NCBI RefSeq assembly: GCF_902859915.1
Contig: NZ_CADIKK010000020.1
Span: 1 to 64,000, forward strand
Source of the DNA: Paraburkholderia ultramafica
GTDB taxonomy: Bacteria; Pseudomonadota; Gammaproteobacteria; Burkholderiales; Burkholderiaceae
Direction: 5' to 3'
Length of the DNA stretch: 64,000 nucleotides
Numbering within the stretch: the stretch's first letter is position 1; every line of letters starts with the position of its first letter. Positions 1 through 6,751 of this stretch are shown piece by piece. Both the position numbers and the translations under genes were made by a program. The notes beneath the pieces are model-generated. The model searched no databases and was not told the origin of the DNA. It worked only from the letters and a program-made list of their open reading frames with translations.

Positions 1-110
1 GGCTTTGCATCACCGGTTCAGTTCCTGCAAGACTGGATCAACGCTCAGCAGACGAGGGATGTCGCTGCATAACCAAGGGCCTCTGGAAGGCGAAAAACAG
101 AGGGAACCTC
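1..110 (+). mobile_element. 3' end of an insertion sequence (transposase tail)
   Basis: The first 72 bases read in one open frame ending in TAA. The peptide (GFASPVQFLQDWI..., 23 residues) resembles the C-terminal tail of a DDE-type transposase. About 40 bases later the sequence changes abruptly into an antisense FUSC transporter gene, which loses its family reading at that point. I infer that the right end of an IS lies near position 110 and that most of the element is left of the window. The IS family was not determined; IS3 or IS481-like is possible. Confidence 0.5.
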
Positions 111-1220
111 AAAGACGTAGCTGAACAACGCCGCCATCAGCGTCTTCAGCGCGAACTGCGCGTAGACCGGGTTGGTGAACGCATCGGGTACCAGTTGGCG
201 CGCCTGCTCGGCCGGCGATTCGGCGGAAGGCGGCGCAGCCGATCGATCCGCGAACGCCAGCAATGCGTCATGCATTTCTGTCAGCGCGCCGGGCAAGCCG
301 TTGGCGGTCAACTCGACCAGCGGCCGGGGGGCGACAAACGGCGTGCCCGTCTTGATCGCGTCCTGGAGGCGCCGGCATGCGTCACGCAGCGCGGGAATCG
401 CGTCGGCCGTCACTCCTGCGGCAGTGGCCGGCAGATGGCCGGTGGCGGCGTACAGCCGCGACACCGTCGCGACCCGCGCCAGGTGCAATGCCTGGTTCGC
501 GCGATAGGCCGGATCCCGCATCGTTGCGAAACGGAGCAGCTTCTGGAGCGTCAGCATCCCGGCCTGGATGTCGCGCACCCCCGGACCGCCTGCCACCGAT
601 GCGCGTTGCTCGAATTCAGTAAGGCTCGCGTCGATTGCAGCCAGCTGCCCGCACATCGCGGCTTCGAGCTGACGCACGGGTTCCGCGGGCAGGAACAGCG
701 TATTGATCACGAGCGTCAGCGCGATCGCATAGTTGATCGCGACCCAGACCCACAGCGCCGCACGCACCAGCAGTTCGGCCTGGTCGGTACGATCGACGAA
801 CGTCTGCACGTAGATGACGACGAGGCCGACGATGAAGAATACGACGCCGATCCTGGCCACTCGCATCAGGTAGACGCTGACAAAGAACAGCGCGCCGGCC
901 AGCAGAATTCTCAGCAGCGGATAGTCGTACGTGAACTTGAGCACCAGAATCGCGCTGCCGATCGCTACCGTCGACCCGATGACGAACAGCGTGCCGATCA
1001 GGCGCGTCACGACGACATTCGCCTGCGTCACGTAGAACACGACGATCAGCGACAACGCGAGGAGCGGCACCTGCAGCGCCATCGACGTGACGATGACGAG
1101 CGCGCTCGCGAGGACGCAGCGCAGCGTCACGTTCATTCGCCCCGGGTACGGGCGGATCTCGCCACCGACGAAGCCGGCGAAGCGCTGAAGGCTGCCCGGC
1201 GCGGTTTGCGCGGTGCTCAC
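45..1220 (-). pseudogene. FUSC-family efflux subunit (MdtO/AaeB-like), 3' truncated by an IS
   Basis: Only about 370 authentic residues remain; MdtO/AaeB-type proteins are usually 650-700. Residues 30-175 carry about six hydrophobic segments, followed by a soluble helical domain. The second membrane block has just begun (ALKTLMAALFSYVF) when the frame runs into IS sequence and stops. In the family this inner-membrane protein works with a periplasmic adaptor to export aromatic acids or drugs. It sits 7 bp downstream of the adaptor gene in the same operon. Loss of the second membrane block makes the product very likely non-functional. Confidence 0.8.
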
Positions 1221-1227
1221 GCGATGC

Positions 1228-2268
1228 TCACCGCGACGCGCCGCGCCGCAACGTGGCGACCGCCGACGTGCCGATCCTGAACATGTCCGGATCCGGGTTC
1301 TGCACCGCGATCTTGACCGGGAAGCGCTGCGATACGTGCACCCAGTTGATGCTGCGCGCCACGCGCGGCAACCCCTCCATCACCACGCCGCCATCGTCGG
1401 GCAGCACGCCGTAGCTGATCGAATCAATCTTGCCGTCGAACCGCTTGCCGGTGTCGCTCATCAGATAGACGGTGGCCGGCAGGCGGGCATGCACGCCCTT
1501 CAGATCCGTCTCGCGGAAATTCGCGATCACGTACCAATGACGCGTATCAATCAGCGTAAAGACCGGCTTGAGCGCCGACGCGAACTGGCCGACCGTCGTG
1601 CGCAACGCGGCAACCCGTCCATCGAACGGCGCACGCACCTCGGTGAACTCGAGGTTCAATTCCGCGATCGCGATCTGCGCCTCGACTTCGGCGCGTTGCG
1701 CGACCAGCGCATCGACGCCGCTCACCGAGGCGGCGGCCTGCTGGGCCTGCAACATCGCCGCGTTCAATTCCGCTTGCGCCGACCGTTGCGCGGTGCGAGC
1801 GCGATCGACGTCTTCCGCCGACGTATAGCCTTGCGCCAGCAGCGGCTCCATGCGGCGCAGCGTATCGGCCGCCTGACCTGCCTGCGCGCGGGACCGCTCG
1901 ACCGCCGCCTTCACGGAATCGGCGTTGTATTGCTGCGCGTTGACCGAGCGCTGCGTGAGCGCGATCTGCTTGTCGAGCGTCACGAGCCGCGCGCGGGCCT
2001 GATTCAGCGCATCCTTGTACGGCCGCGGATCGATCCTGAACAGCAGGTCGCCCTGCTTGACGGGCTGGTTGTCGCGCACTGGCATCTCGACGATGCGCCC
2101 GTTCACTTCCGGCACGACGCTGATCGTGTCGGCGTAGACATAGGCGTCGTCGGTGCTCGGCGCATGATCGAGACGCCAGAGAACGAAACCGGCCAATAGC
2201 GAGGTGATGAGGACAACGATCAATGCGGGAAGTTTCTTGTTTCGCAATGCGCCAGCAGACTCTGTCAT
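1228..2268 (-). CDS. mdtN: HlyD/EmrA-family membrane fusion protein (MdtN-like)
   Basis: This 346-residue protein has one N-terminal membrane anchor (residues 12-32). A biotinyl-lipoyl-like half motif follows (VPEVNGRIVEMPVRDNQPVKQG), then a long alpha-hairpin coiled coil (about 90-190) and a beta-barrel segment (VRAPFDGRV...). This is the layout of periplasmic adaptors that link an inner-membrane pump to an outer-membrane channel. Gene order ytcA-mdtN-mdtO matches the enterobacterial mdtNOP locus, which supports the name. The partner mdtO is truncated, so the pump is probably dead unless another FUSC subunit substitutes; no mdtP-like channel is visible here. Confidence 0.85.
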   Translation of the reverse strand: MTESAGALRNKKLPALIVVLITSLLAGFVLWRLDHAPSTDDAYVYADTISVVPEVNGRIVEMPVRDNQPVKQGDLLFRIDPRPYKDALNQARARLVTLDKQIALTQRSVNAQQYNADSVKAAVERSRAQAGQAADTLRRMEPLLAQGYTSAEDVDRARTAQRSAQAELNAAMLQAQQAAASVSGVDALVAQRAEVEAQIAIAELNLEFTEVRAPFDGRVAALRTTVGQFASALKPVFTLIDTRHWYVIANFRETDLKGVHARLPATVYLMSDTGKRFDGKIDSISYGVLPDDGGVVMEGLPRVARSINWVHVSQRFPVKIAVQNPDPDMFRIGTSAVATLRRGASR

Positions 2269-2283
2269 ACACCGTGGTAACTA

Positions 2284-2610
2284 TCAATGAGAGAAAAGGA
2301 TCAGCCAGGCCGCCATGGCAAGCGATGCGCTCAGCGCCGTATAACTGACAGCCACGGGGGCAAGCCAGCACCGCGCGCCGAGCTTGCCCAGCGCGACATG
2401 GACAGCCACCGTAGCAGCAACCCCACCGGCGATACAGAACAACCAGTCGGGGAAGGCTGCGCCAAACAGTGCGATCGACGGTGCTCGCGCGCACCCGCCC
2501 AGCAGCAGACTGCCGGACAGCGCCAGGATCTGGCCCGCGCGCGCGATGATGAAGCGTGGAATCCTGATCGTCCTGTGCACACACTCCAAGGCATTCAAAA
2601 CATTACCCAT
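2284..2610 (-). CDS. ytcA: YtcA-family small membrane lipoprotein
   Basis: The 108-residue product has a hydrophobic stretch ending in a lipobox-like LLLGGC, then the YtcA signature region (IALFGAAFPDWLFCIAGG) and a second hydrophobic helix near the C-terminus. YtcA-family genes commonly precede mdtN/mdtO-type efflux genes, as here, where the gene ends 15 bp before mdtN. The molecular role is unknown; an accessory subunit of the efflux complex is plausible. The sequence ahead of the lipobox is long (about 35 residues), so the true start may lie further downstream. Confidence 0.75.
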   Translation of the reverse strand: MGNVLNALECVHRTIRIPRFIIARAGQILALSGSLLLGGCARAPSIALFGAAFPDWLFCIAGGVAATVAVHVALGKLGARCWLAPVAVSYTALSASLAMAAWLILFSH

Positions 2611-2774
2611 GGCCAGGTCGTGTCCGCAAATACCGATAACTTGCGATCCGCGTGGCGATGAGCAAGCGAATCCACCTTGTGCGAAGCAACGAGGCTAATG
2701 CCAGCGACAAGAATTGCGATGCAGAGCACGACATCTGGGTGTTTCGTGCAGAGCCAGTTCAGTCCATGGATCAT
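2595..2774 (-). CDS. small single-helix membrane protein, unknown
   Basis: The ATG overlaps the stop of the upstream LysR gene (ATGA) and the end overlaps the start of ytcA, which suggests translational coupling. The product is 59 residues. After the first dozen it has one hydrophobic segment (VVLCIAILVAGISLVA), then a charged tail rich in His/Arg. I do not recognise a family. The overlap on both sides and the membrane segment favour a real gene, but its length makes chance plausible. Confidence 0.4.
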   Translation of the reverse strand: MIHGLNWLCTKHPDVVLCIAILVAGISLVASHKVDSLAHRHADRKLSVFADTTWPWVMF

Positions 2775-3775
2775 CGCGCGCTCCCGTCCGTCATCATTTC
2801 CGCCCACAGATGCTGCGCAGGGGCGCCTACTGCAGGCCGGATGCTGGCGCCAGGCGCGGTCCATTGATCCACAGACGGGGGACGAAGTAGCCCGATGCAG
2901 TAGTCGATAAAAACCCGACTGCTCGCGGGCATTAACTCCCGGGACGGATAGGCGAGGCACAACGCCGTCCCGGCGCCGTCTGCCGTGTGGTCGGGCAGCA
3001 CATGTTCGAGCGCGCCGCTTCGCAACGCATCCCTTACCAGATCGGACGGCACAAGCGCGATGCCCATGCTCGCCATCGCACACATCTGGAGCACGGAGTC
3101 GTTTGCGCAGAGCGAGGACCTGATTCGACATTCCTCGGTCTGCGATCCCTTACGAAGAACAAGCTTGCGTTCGGTTCGTTGGACCGGATCCAGCGCGTGC
3201 ATCAGTGTATGACCGCACAAATCGGCGGCCACTCGGGGGCGACCGTGCGAATCCAGATATGAGGTCGATGCCACGAGGATCCGCTGGGACCTCCTGATCA
3301 ACCGGATTACCGCAGTGCTATTTGAAATTAGGTCCGGCGGAAGAATGCCGATGTCGTACCCGCCCGCAACGATGTCGGTTCTGGTGTCGCTGATCGAGAT
3401 CTCCAGATCGACTTGCGGAGCCCGCGCCTTGTACCCGACGAGGATCCGCGGGAGGTCCGAAGCGGCGGCGCCTGGGTGCACAACCAGCCTCAGGGTGCCG
3501 GACAATTGCTGCCTTTCCGACTTCAGACGCAGTTCCGCCGCCTCGATCTGTGCGAGGATGCTTTCGCAACATTCGTAGTATGCACGGGCGGTTTCCGTCA
3601 GGCAGACTCGTCGTGTCGTGCGGTTGAAGAGCCGCGCCTGCGATCGTGTCTCGAGATGCGCGATCGCTCGCGAAATGCGCGCTTTGGTCATGCCCAAACT
3701 ATCGGCTGCCCGTGTGAAGCTCTGCAGCCTGGCAACGGCCACGAATGCTCTCATTTCGGTCAAGGGTTCCATCAT
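2771..3775 (-). CDS. LysR-family transcriptional regulator
   Basis: A standard LysR protein of about 334 residues: N-terminal winged helix (MTEMRAFVAVARLQSFTRAAD-type, with TKARISRAIAHLE as recognition helix) and a C-terminal substrate-binding-like effector domain. Two adjacent ATGs at 3775 and 3772 match the family start; the longer open frame upstream adds residues with no family match. It is the first gene of the run leading into ytcA-mdtN-mdtO and probably controls that efflux operon, an arrangement usual for AaeR-like regulators. The C-terminal 40 residues extend beyond the usual LysR end. Confidence 0.9.
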   Translation of the reverse strand: MMEPLTEMRAFVAVARLQSFTRAADSLGMTKARISRAIAHLETRSQARLFNRTTRRVCLTETARAYYECCESILAQIEAAELRLKSERQQLSGTLRLVVHPGAAASDLPRILVGYKARAPQVDLEISISDTRTDIVAGGYDIGILPPDLISNSTAVIRLIRRSQRILVASTSYLDSHGRPRVAADLCGHTLMHALDPVQRTERKLVLRKGSQTEECRIRSSLCANDSVLQMCAMASMGIALVPSDLVRDALRSGALEHVLPDHTADGAGTALCLAYPSRELMPASSRVFIDYCIGLLRPPSVDQWTAPGASIRPAVGAPAQHLWAEMMTDGSAR

Positions 3776-4088
3776 GTTCTCTGTTCCATGTGCGCGAATG
3801 CGCCGTCGCGAGTTCAACTCGTGGTCGTCTGCGTGTCGAAACGTGGCCTTGCGTCAGCTTTCGTGGATTACAGTAGATTGAACAGGTCGCTGCCGAATAG
3901 CGCCATGGCAACCAGCGATACAACACCGCAGCAGAACGCGACGGAGGAAGCGGTCTGTATCACTTCGATCCGGCGAATCTGGTATTGGGAAACTAGTTTC
4001 ATTTCAAGTATTCCTAAAAATCTCGACAGGAGCTTCTACATCGAACCGCGACGCACCGTACGCTTCAGATCAGATCCACCGCTCGCTT
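3776..4088. other. non-coding interval upstream of the LysR gene
   Basis: About 310 bases between the LysR start and the DoxX end. Short open frames exist on both strands but none has a convincing start, ribosome site or family signature. It presumably holds the promoter for the LysR-efflux operon; I could not assign a clear -35/-10 pair. Confidence 0.5.
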
Positions 4089-4501
4089 CTACCCGCGGTC
4101 GAGCGATAACTTTCCGGGGCCTGTGATGCACAGCAAAAGCAGGGCGCCGATGATGCTGATGTTCTTATAGAAGTTGATCATGTTTGCGTACTGCTCCATA
4201 CCCTTCATCGTCCAGTAGTGGTGTCCGATCAAGGCCGTGCCAAGCGTACAGACCGCGAGGAGTAGCGCAAGCGGGCGAGTGAAGAAGCCCACGACGATCG
4301 CGATGCCCACCGCGAACTCCATCACGACCGCGATGATCGCCGAGAGCGTCGGAGCCGGCGCGCCCGCCGACGTCATGTAGGCGATGGTGCCGGAGAAGCC
4401 AGTAAGCTTCTGCCAACCGAACAGGATGAACAGAACCATCAACAGCACGCGGGCGACGAGAAGGAGGGGTCTTTCTCTTGTTCAAGGGATAGGTATCGCA
4501 T
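4089..4501 (-). pseudogene. DoxX-family membrane protein with an N-terminal frameshift
   Basis: From about 4463 downward the frame encodes a typical DoxX protein (LLVARVLLMVLFILFGWQKL..., four hydrophobic helices). The expected ATG (MRYLSLEQEKD...) lies at 4501 in another frame and runs into a stop. Adding one C to the run of four at 4466-4469 restores one continuous reading frame of about 137 codons, which suggests a single-base deletion. Translation could instead start at the GTG at 4448 and yield a protein lacking the first helix turn. DoxX proteins are four-helix membrane proteins linked to quinone or thiol redox. Confidence 0.75.
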
Positions 4502-4503
4502 GG

Positions 4504-4761
4504 TTAGCTCCATTGCAGGGTCGTTTTTTTCTTGCATTGATACAGCACAGCACTGCCAGCCGTGGTGAGCGCATACCGAGACTCGACGACGCAGACGAGG
4601 CCATCGTTCTGCAAAGCCAGGAAATCCGGTGTACCTGCGCTCAGTTCAACCGAGCCAGCCGCCAACACCAATAGGGCAGCGATTTCGTGAGCACTCAGCA
4701 GCCGGCGAAGCCGGATTGGGCGCTGGGACGACTTGATTTTTATCAAACGTTTGCGTTCCAT
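4504..4761 (-). CDS. conserved-looking small protein, unknown
   Basis: About 85 residues from the ATG at 4761 (a TTG at 4776 would add five). The N-terminus is strongly basic, followed by a region that could form a small winged-helix fold (RRLLSAHEIAALLVLAAG, then a beta-like stretch DGLVCVVESRYALTTAGSAV). The last part resembles the wing of MarR-like proteins (LTTAG). No family is assigned. It lies directly upstream of the doxX pseudogene on the same strand. Confidence 0.45.
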   Translation of the reverse strand: MERKRLIKIKSSQRPIRLRRLLSAHEIAALLVLAAGSVELSAGTPDFLALQNDGLVCVVESRYALTTAGSAVLYQCKKKTTLQWS

Positions 4762-4791
4762 CTTTAATAGCAACAAAAAGGTTTTTCAAAG

Positions 4792-4986
4792 TTAAGACTT
4801 TCCGGCGACGTAAATAGGGTCTGGCAGCAACCCCTCGAGCCCGAGCCGGCGGCGTTCTTCGCGCGAAAACGCAGTGCCCTTGTTATGCGGGTCGTGCAGC
4901 AGCGCAGCTCCGATAAGTGGTGCGCACGCGGGTGCCGCGGTCGCGGCAGAGAGCGCTTCGGTTTCAACTACATTGCGGTTAGCCAC
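4792..4986 (-). pseudogene. N-terminal stub of an NAD-type malic enzyme
   Basis: The 64 residues contain LLHDPHNKGTAF and RRLGLEGLLPD. These align with the N-termini of the two full malic enzymes in this window (RDPHANKSTAF/QLGLVGLLP and NPMLNKGTAF/KLHGLLPP). The reading then stops, so about 500 residues are missing. The likely start is GTG at 4986, with AAGGGA upstream. It is the natural target of the sigma-54 promoter at 5056-5072. This shows that a third malic enzyme, under sigma-54 control, once existed here. Confidence 0.8.
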
Positions 4987-4994
4987 GAATGCAA

Positions 4995-5352
4995 ATCCCT
5001 TTTGCGGTTGGTACGGGTTGTCGATGCGAGCCTGGACAGGCGTCGCCCCTAACTCCGCAAGGGGTATGCCAACTGCGCCAACCAGTTGGAATACTTTGTT
5101 TTTAAAGGCAAATTTTAAGTAGGAGCACCGTTTTAAAGGACGATTCGTTCGCTTTTCAGAACATCGGCCCCACAGCCGGTTCGAAGCGCCGAACGGCAGC
5201 GCCGCCCGTTACGCCTCGTTCTGGGCCGGAATCTCGTGTTTGCGGATCTTGCCGAACAACGTCGTCTTCGGGACTTGCAGCGCCACTGCTGTGCGGGACA
5301 TGTTCCCGTCGTTGCGGCGCAACTCCTCGACAATCAAGCCACGCTCGAAGGC
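4995..5352. repeat. left arm of a 358-bp inverted duplication
   Basis: This block matches the reverse complement of 5832-6189 over nearly its whole length. Identity is high at the regulator-tail end and lower near the promoter. It contains the last codons of a DctD-like regulator (5209-5352), an A/T-rich upstream region, a sigma-54 promoter and the sequence just before the malic-enzyme start. The two arms enclose a 479-bp unique spacer. Confidence 0.9.
5056..5072 (-). promoter_or_regulatory. sigma-54 promoter for the malic-enzyme stub
   Basis: Read on the minus strand the site is TTGGCATACCCCTTGCG: the invariant GG and GC dinucleotides are present with exactly ten bases between them (-24/-12). 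The stub's GTG start lies about 70 bases downstream. It lies immediately after the gene for a sigma-54 activator, which is consistent with local control. Confidence 0.75.
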
Positions 5353-5831
5353 TTCCACTGCGCTCATGAGCGACAGGGGGCCATCCGCGACTGCCCCTTC
5401 AGGCGCGGTCCTCAGGCCCAGCACATAGCGCTCGGCCTGGTTACGCAGTTCCCGCACGTTGCCGGGCCAGTTGTGTACGAGCAATTCGCGGATCACAGCG
5501 TCCTTCACTGGCGGCGGTGCCTGATTCAGGCGCACCGCGGCCTGATTGACGAAGGTATCGAAAAGAAGCGGGATGTCCTCGCGCCGCGCGCGCAGCGGTG
5601 GGAGGTTGATCGTTGCGACGTTCAGGCGGAAATGCAGATCGGCGCGGAATTTGCCCTCTTCGGACAGGGCGAGCAGATCAGCCTTCGTCGCGGCGATCAC
5701 ACGGAAGTCGACCTGGATGAGCTGATTGGAACCCAGCCGCTCGACCACCCGTTCCTGGAGCAAACGCAGGAACTTCACCTGCATGGCCATTGGCATGCTC
5801 TCGATCTCGTCGAGAAAAAGGGTGCCTCCGT
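5209..5831 (-). pseudogene. DctD-like sigma-54 activator, C-terminal part only
   Basis: From about 5827 the frame gives the second half of an AAA+ sigma-54 interaction domain: GGTLFLDEIESMP (Walker B), FRVIAATKADL, the R-finger region FRADLHFRLNVATINLPPLR and WPGNVRELRN. It ends in a Fis-type helix-turn-helix (MSRTAVALQVPKTTLFGKIRKH). The receiver domain, Walker A and GAFTGA-type loop are missing because the sequence breaks at 5831 into the inverted arm. The EIESMP wording is typical of DctD, the activator of C4-dicarboxylate uptake genes. The longer open frame upstream of 5831 reads repeat and IS sequence and is not part of the gene. Confidence 0.85.
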
Positions 5832-6189
5832 GCCTTCGAGCGTGGCTTGATTGTCGAGGAGTTGCGCCGCAACGACGGGAACATGTCCCGCACAGCAGTG
5901 GCGCTGCAAGTCCCGAAAACGACGTTGTTCGGCAAGATCCGCAAACACGAGATTCCGGTCCAGAACGAGGCGTAACGGGCGGCGCTGCCGTTCGGCGCTT
6001 CGAACCGGCTGTGGGGCCGATGTTCTGAAAAGCGAACGAATCGTCCTTTAAAACAGTACTGCTACTTAAAATATCATTGTGAAAACAATGTACTACAAGT
6101 GATTGGTCCAGTTGGCATACCCCTTGCGGAGGTAGGGACGACGCCTGTCCAGGCTCGCATCGACAACCCGTACCAACCGTAAAAGGGAT
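5832..6189. repeat. right arm of the 358-bp inverted duplication
   Basis: Reverse-complement copy of 4995-5352. On the plus strand it carries a second copy of the regulator's last 47 codons (5832-5975), with one Ala-to-Val difference near the end and otherwise the same residues, then the duplicated sigma-54 promoter. At its outer end the match stops right after AAAAGGGAT, where the malic-enzyme start should follow; an IS66 remnant is there instead. A hairpin CATTGT-GAAA-ACAATG (6075-6090) sits upstream of the promoter and may be an activator site. Confidence 0.9.
6112..6128 (+). promoter_or_regulatory. duplicated sigma-54 promoter facing an IS remnant
   Basis: TTGGCATACCCCTTGCG, identical to the left-arm site but on the plus strand. 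GG and GC are ten bases apart. Its original gene has been lost; transcription from here would run antisense into the IS66 fragment and toward poxB, whose start is about 620 bases downstream. Confidence 0.7.
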
Positions 6190-6193
6190 GTAA

Positions 6194-6457
6194 CTATTCA
6201 GCAGTCGGCATAGGAGAGAGCACGTTGCCGGCGAACGCGCGAGCCAAGGCTTCAAAGAGTGGTCTGGACTGCTTACGCAAAGTGGCGAGATAGGAGCGGA
6301 TGGTGCAGAAGGCGTCGAGGCCGTCCTGGCTGCGGAAACAGCCTGAGACTTTCTGCTTGAGCTTGAGCTTGAGCTTGAGCTTGAGCTTGAGCTTGGGCAT
6401 GCGGATGTCGCGCTCAGCCTGGTTATTCGTGAAGGGTACCTGTGTTCGGATATGCAA
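6194..6457 (-). pseudogene. IS66-family transposase, C-terminal fragment
   Basis: The residues VPFTNNQAERDIRM..KLK..K..GCFRS are the strongly conserved C-terminal block of IS66 transposases, followed by the usual tail (GLDAFCTIRSYLATLRKQ). Only 87 codons remain. The normally single KLK step is expanded into seven Leu-Lys units by the hexanucleotide repeat described separately. The fragment abuts the end of the inverted arm, so the IS may have taken part in the rearrangement. Confidence 0.85.
6355..6396. repeat. tandem hexanucleotide repeat (GCTTGA, 7 units)
   Basis: Six perfect GCTTGA units and one GCTTGG unit lie in tandem inside the IS66 transposase fragment. They translate on the minus strand as alternating Leu-Lys. 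Other IS66 proteins have one or two such steps at this place, so this is a local microsatellite expansion. Confidence 0.9.
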
Positions 6458-6535
6458 CGGGCTATGCGGTATCGCGGGCCGTCATGGCGCTGATGGCGAT
6501 CATCGTGGTCAACGTGTTCTAGTCGGCAGGTTCTA
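6458..6535 (+). pseudogene. possible C-terminal fragment of a membrane protein
   Basis: A short plus-strand frame ending with TAG at 6510-6512 encodes FGYATGYAVSRAV followed by a strongly hydrophobic helix (MALMAIIVVNVF). The pattern looks like the last membrane segment of a transporter permease. It has no start and is cut by the IS66 fragment on its left. The family is not identified. Confidence 0.25.
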
Positions 6536-6562
6536 GCCGCTCCTGCAGCTTCGGGGAGCGGC
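6536..6562 (+). terminator. GC-rich hairpin, possible terminator
   Basis: GCCGCTCC and GGAGCGGC form a perfect 8-bp stem around an 11-base loop. It lies just after the membrane-protein fragment and before the poxB leader. There is no T-run, so intrinsic termination is uncertain. Confidence 0.45.
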
Positions 6563-6751
6563 GCATGCCTGGGCAGGCCGGTGCGCCGGCTCCGGACACT
6601 ATAGGAAAAACGACATAGAAGCATAACAGGCTGGTCTTGGACCGTCCCCGGACGGATTCGTAACATGACCTGACGCATCTTCCGTTGCGAACTAATATCG
6701 AGACGGGCACGCGCGGGCAGTCAATCAATCGTTATCTATTGGAAAATTGCT

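Noticed and set aside
195..2199. Long Arg/His-rich plus-strand frames opposite mdtO and mdtN
   Set aside because: Antisense shadows of GC-rich coding sequence; composition is typical of the complementary frame and there is no start context.
5832..6678. Minus-strand open frame with a Ser-run continuing upstream of the sigma-54 activator
   Set aside because: It reads through the inverted arm and the IS66 hexanucleotide repeat (out of frame, giving poly-Ser). No family match; only the part below 5831 is real.
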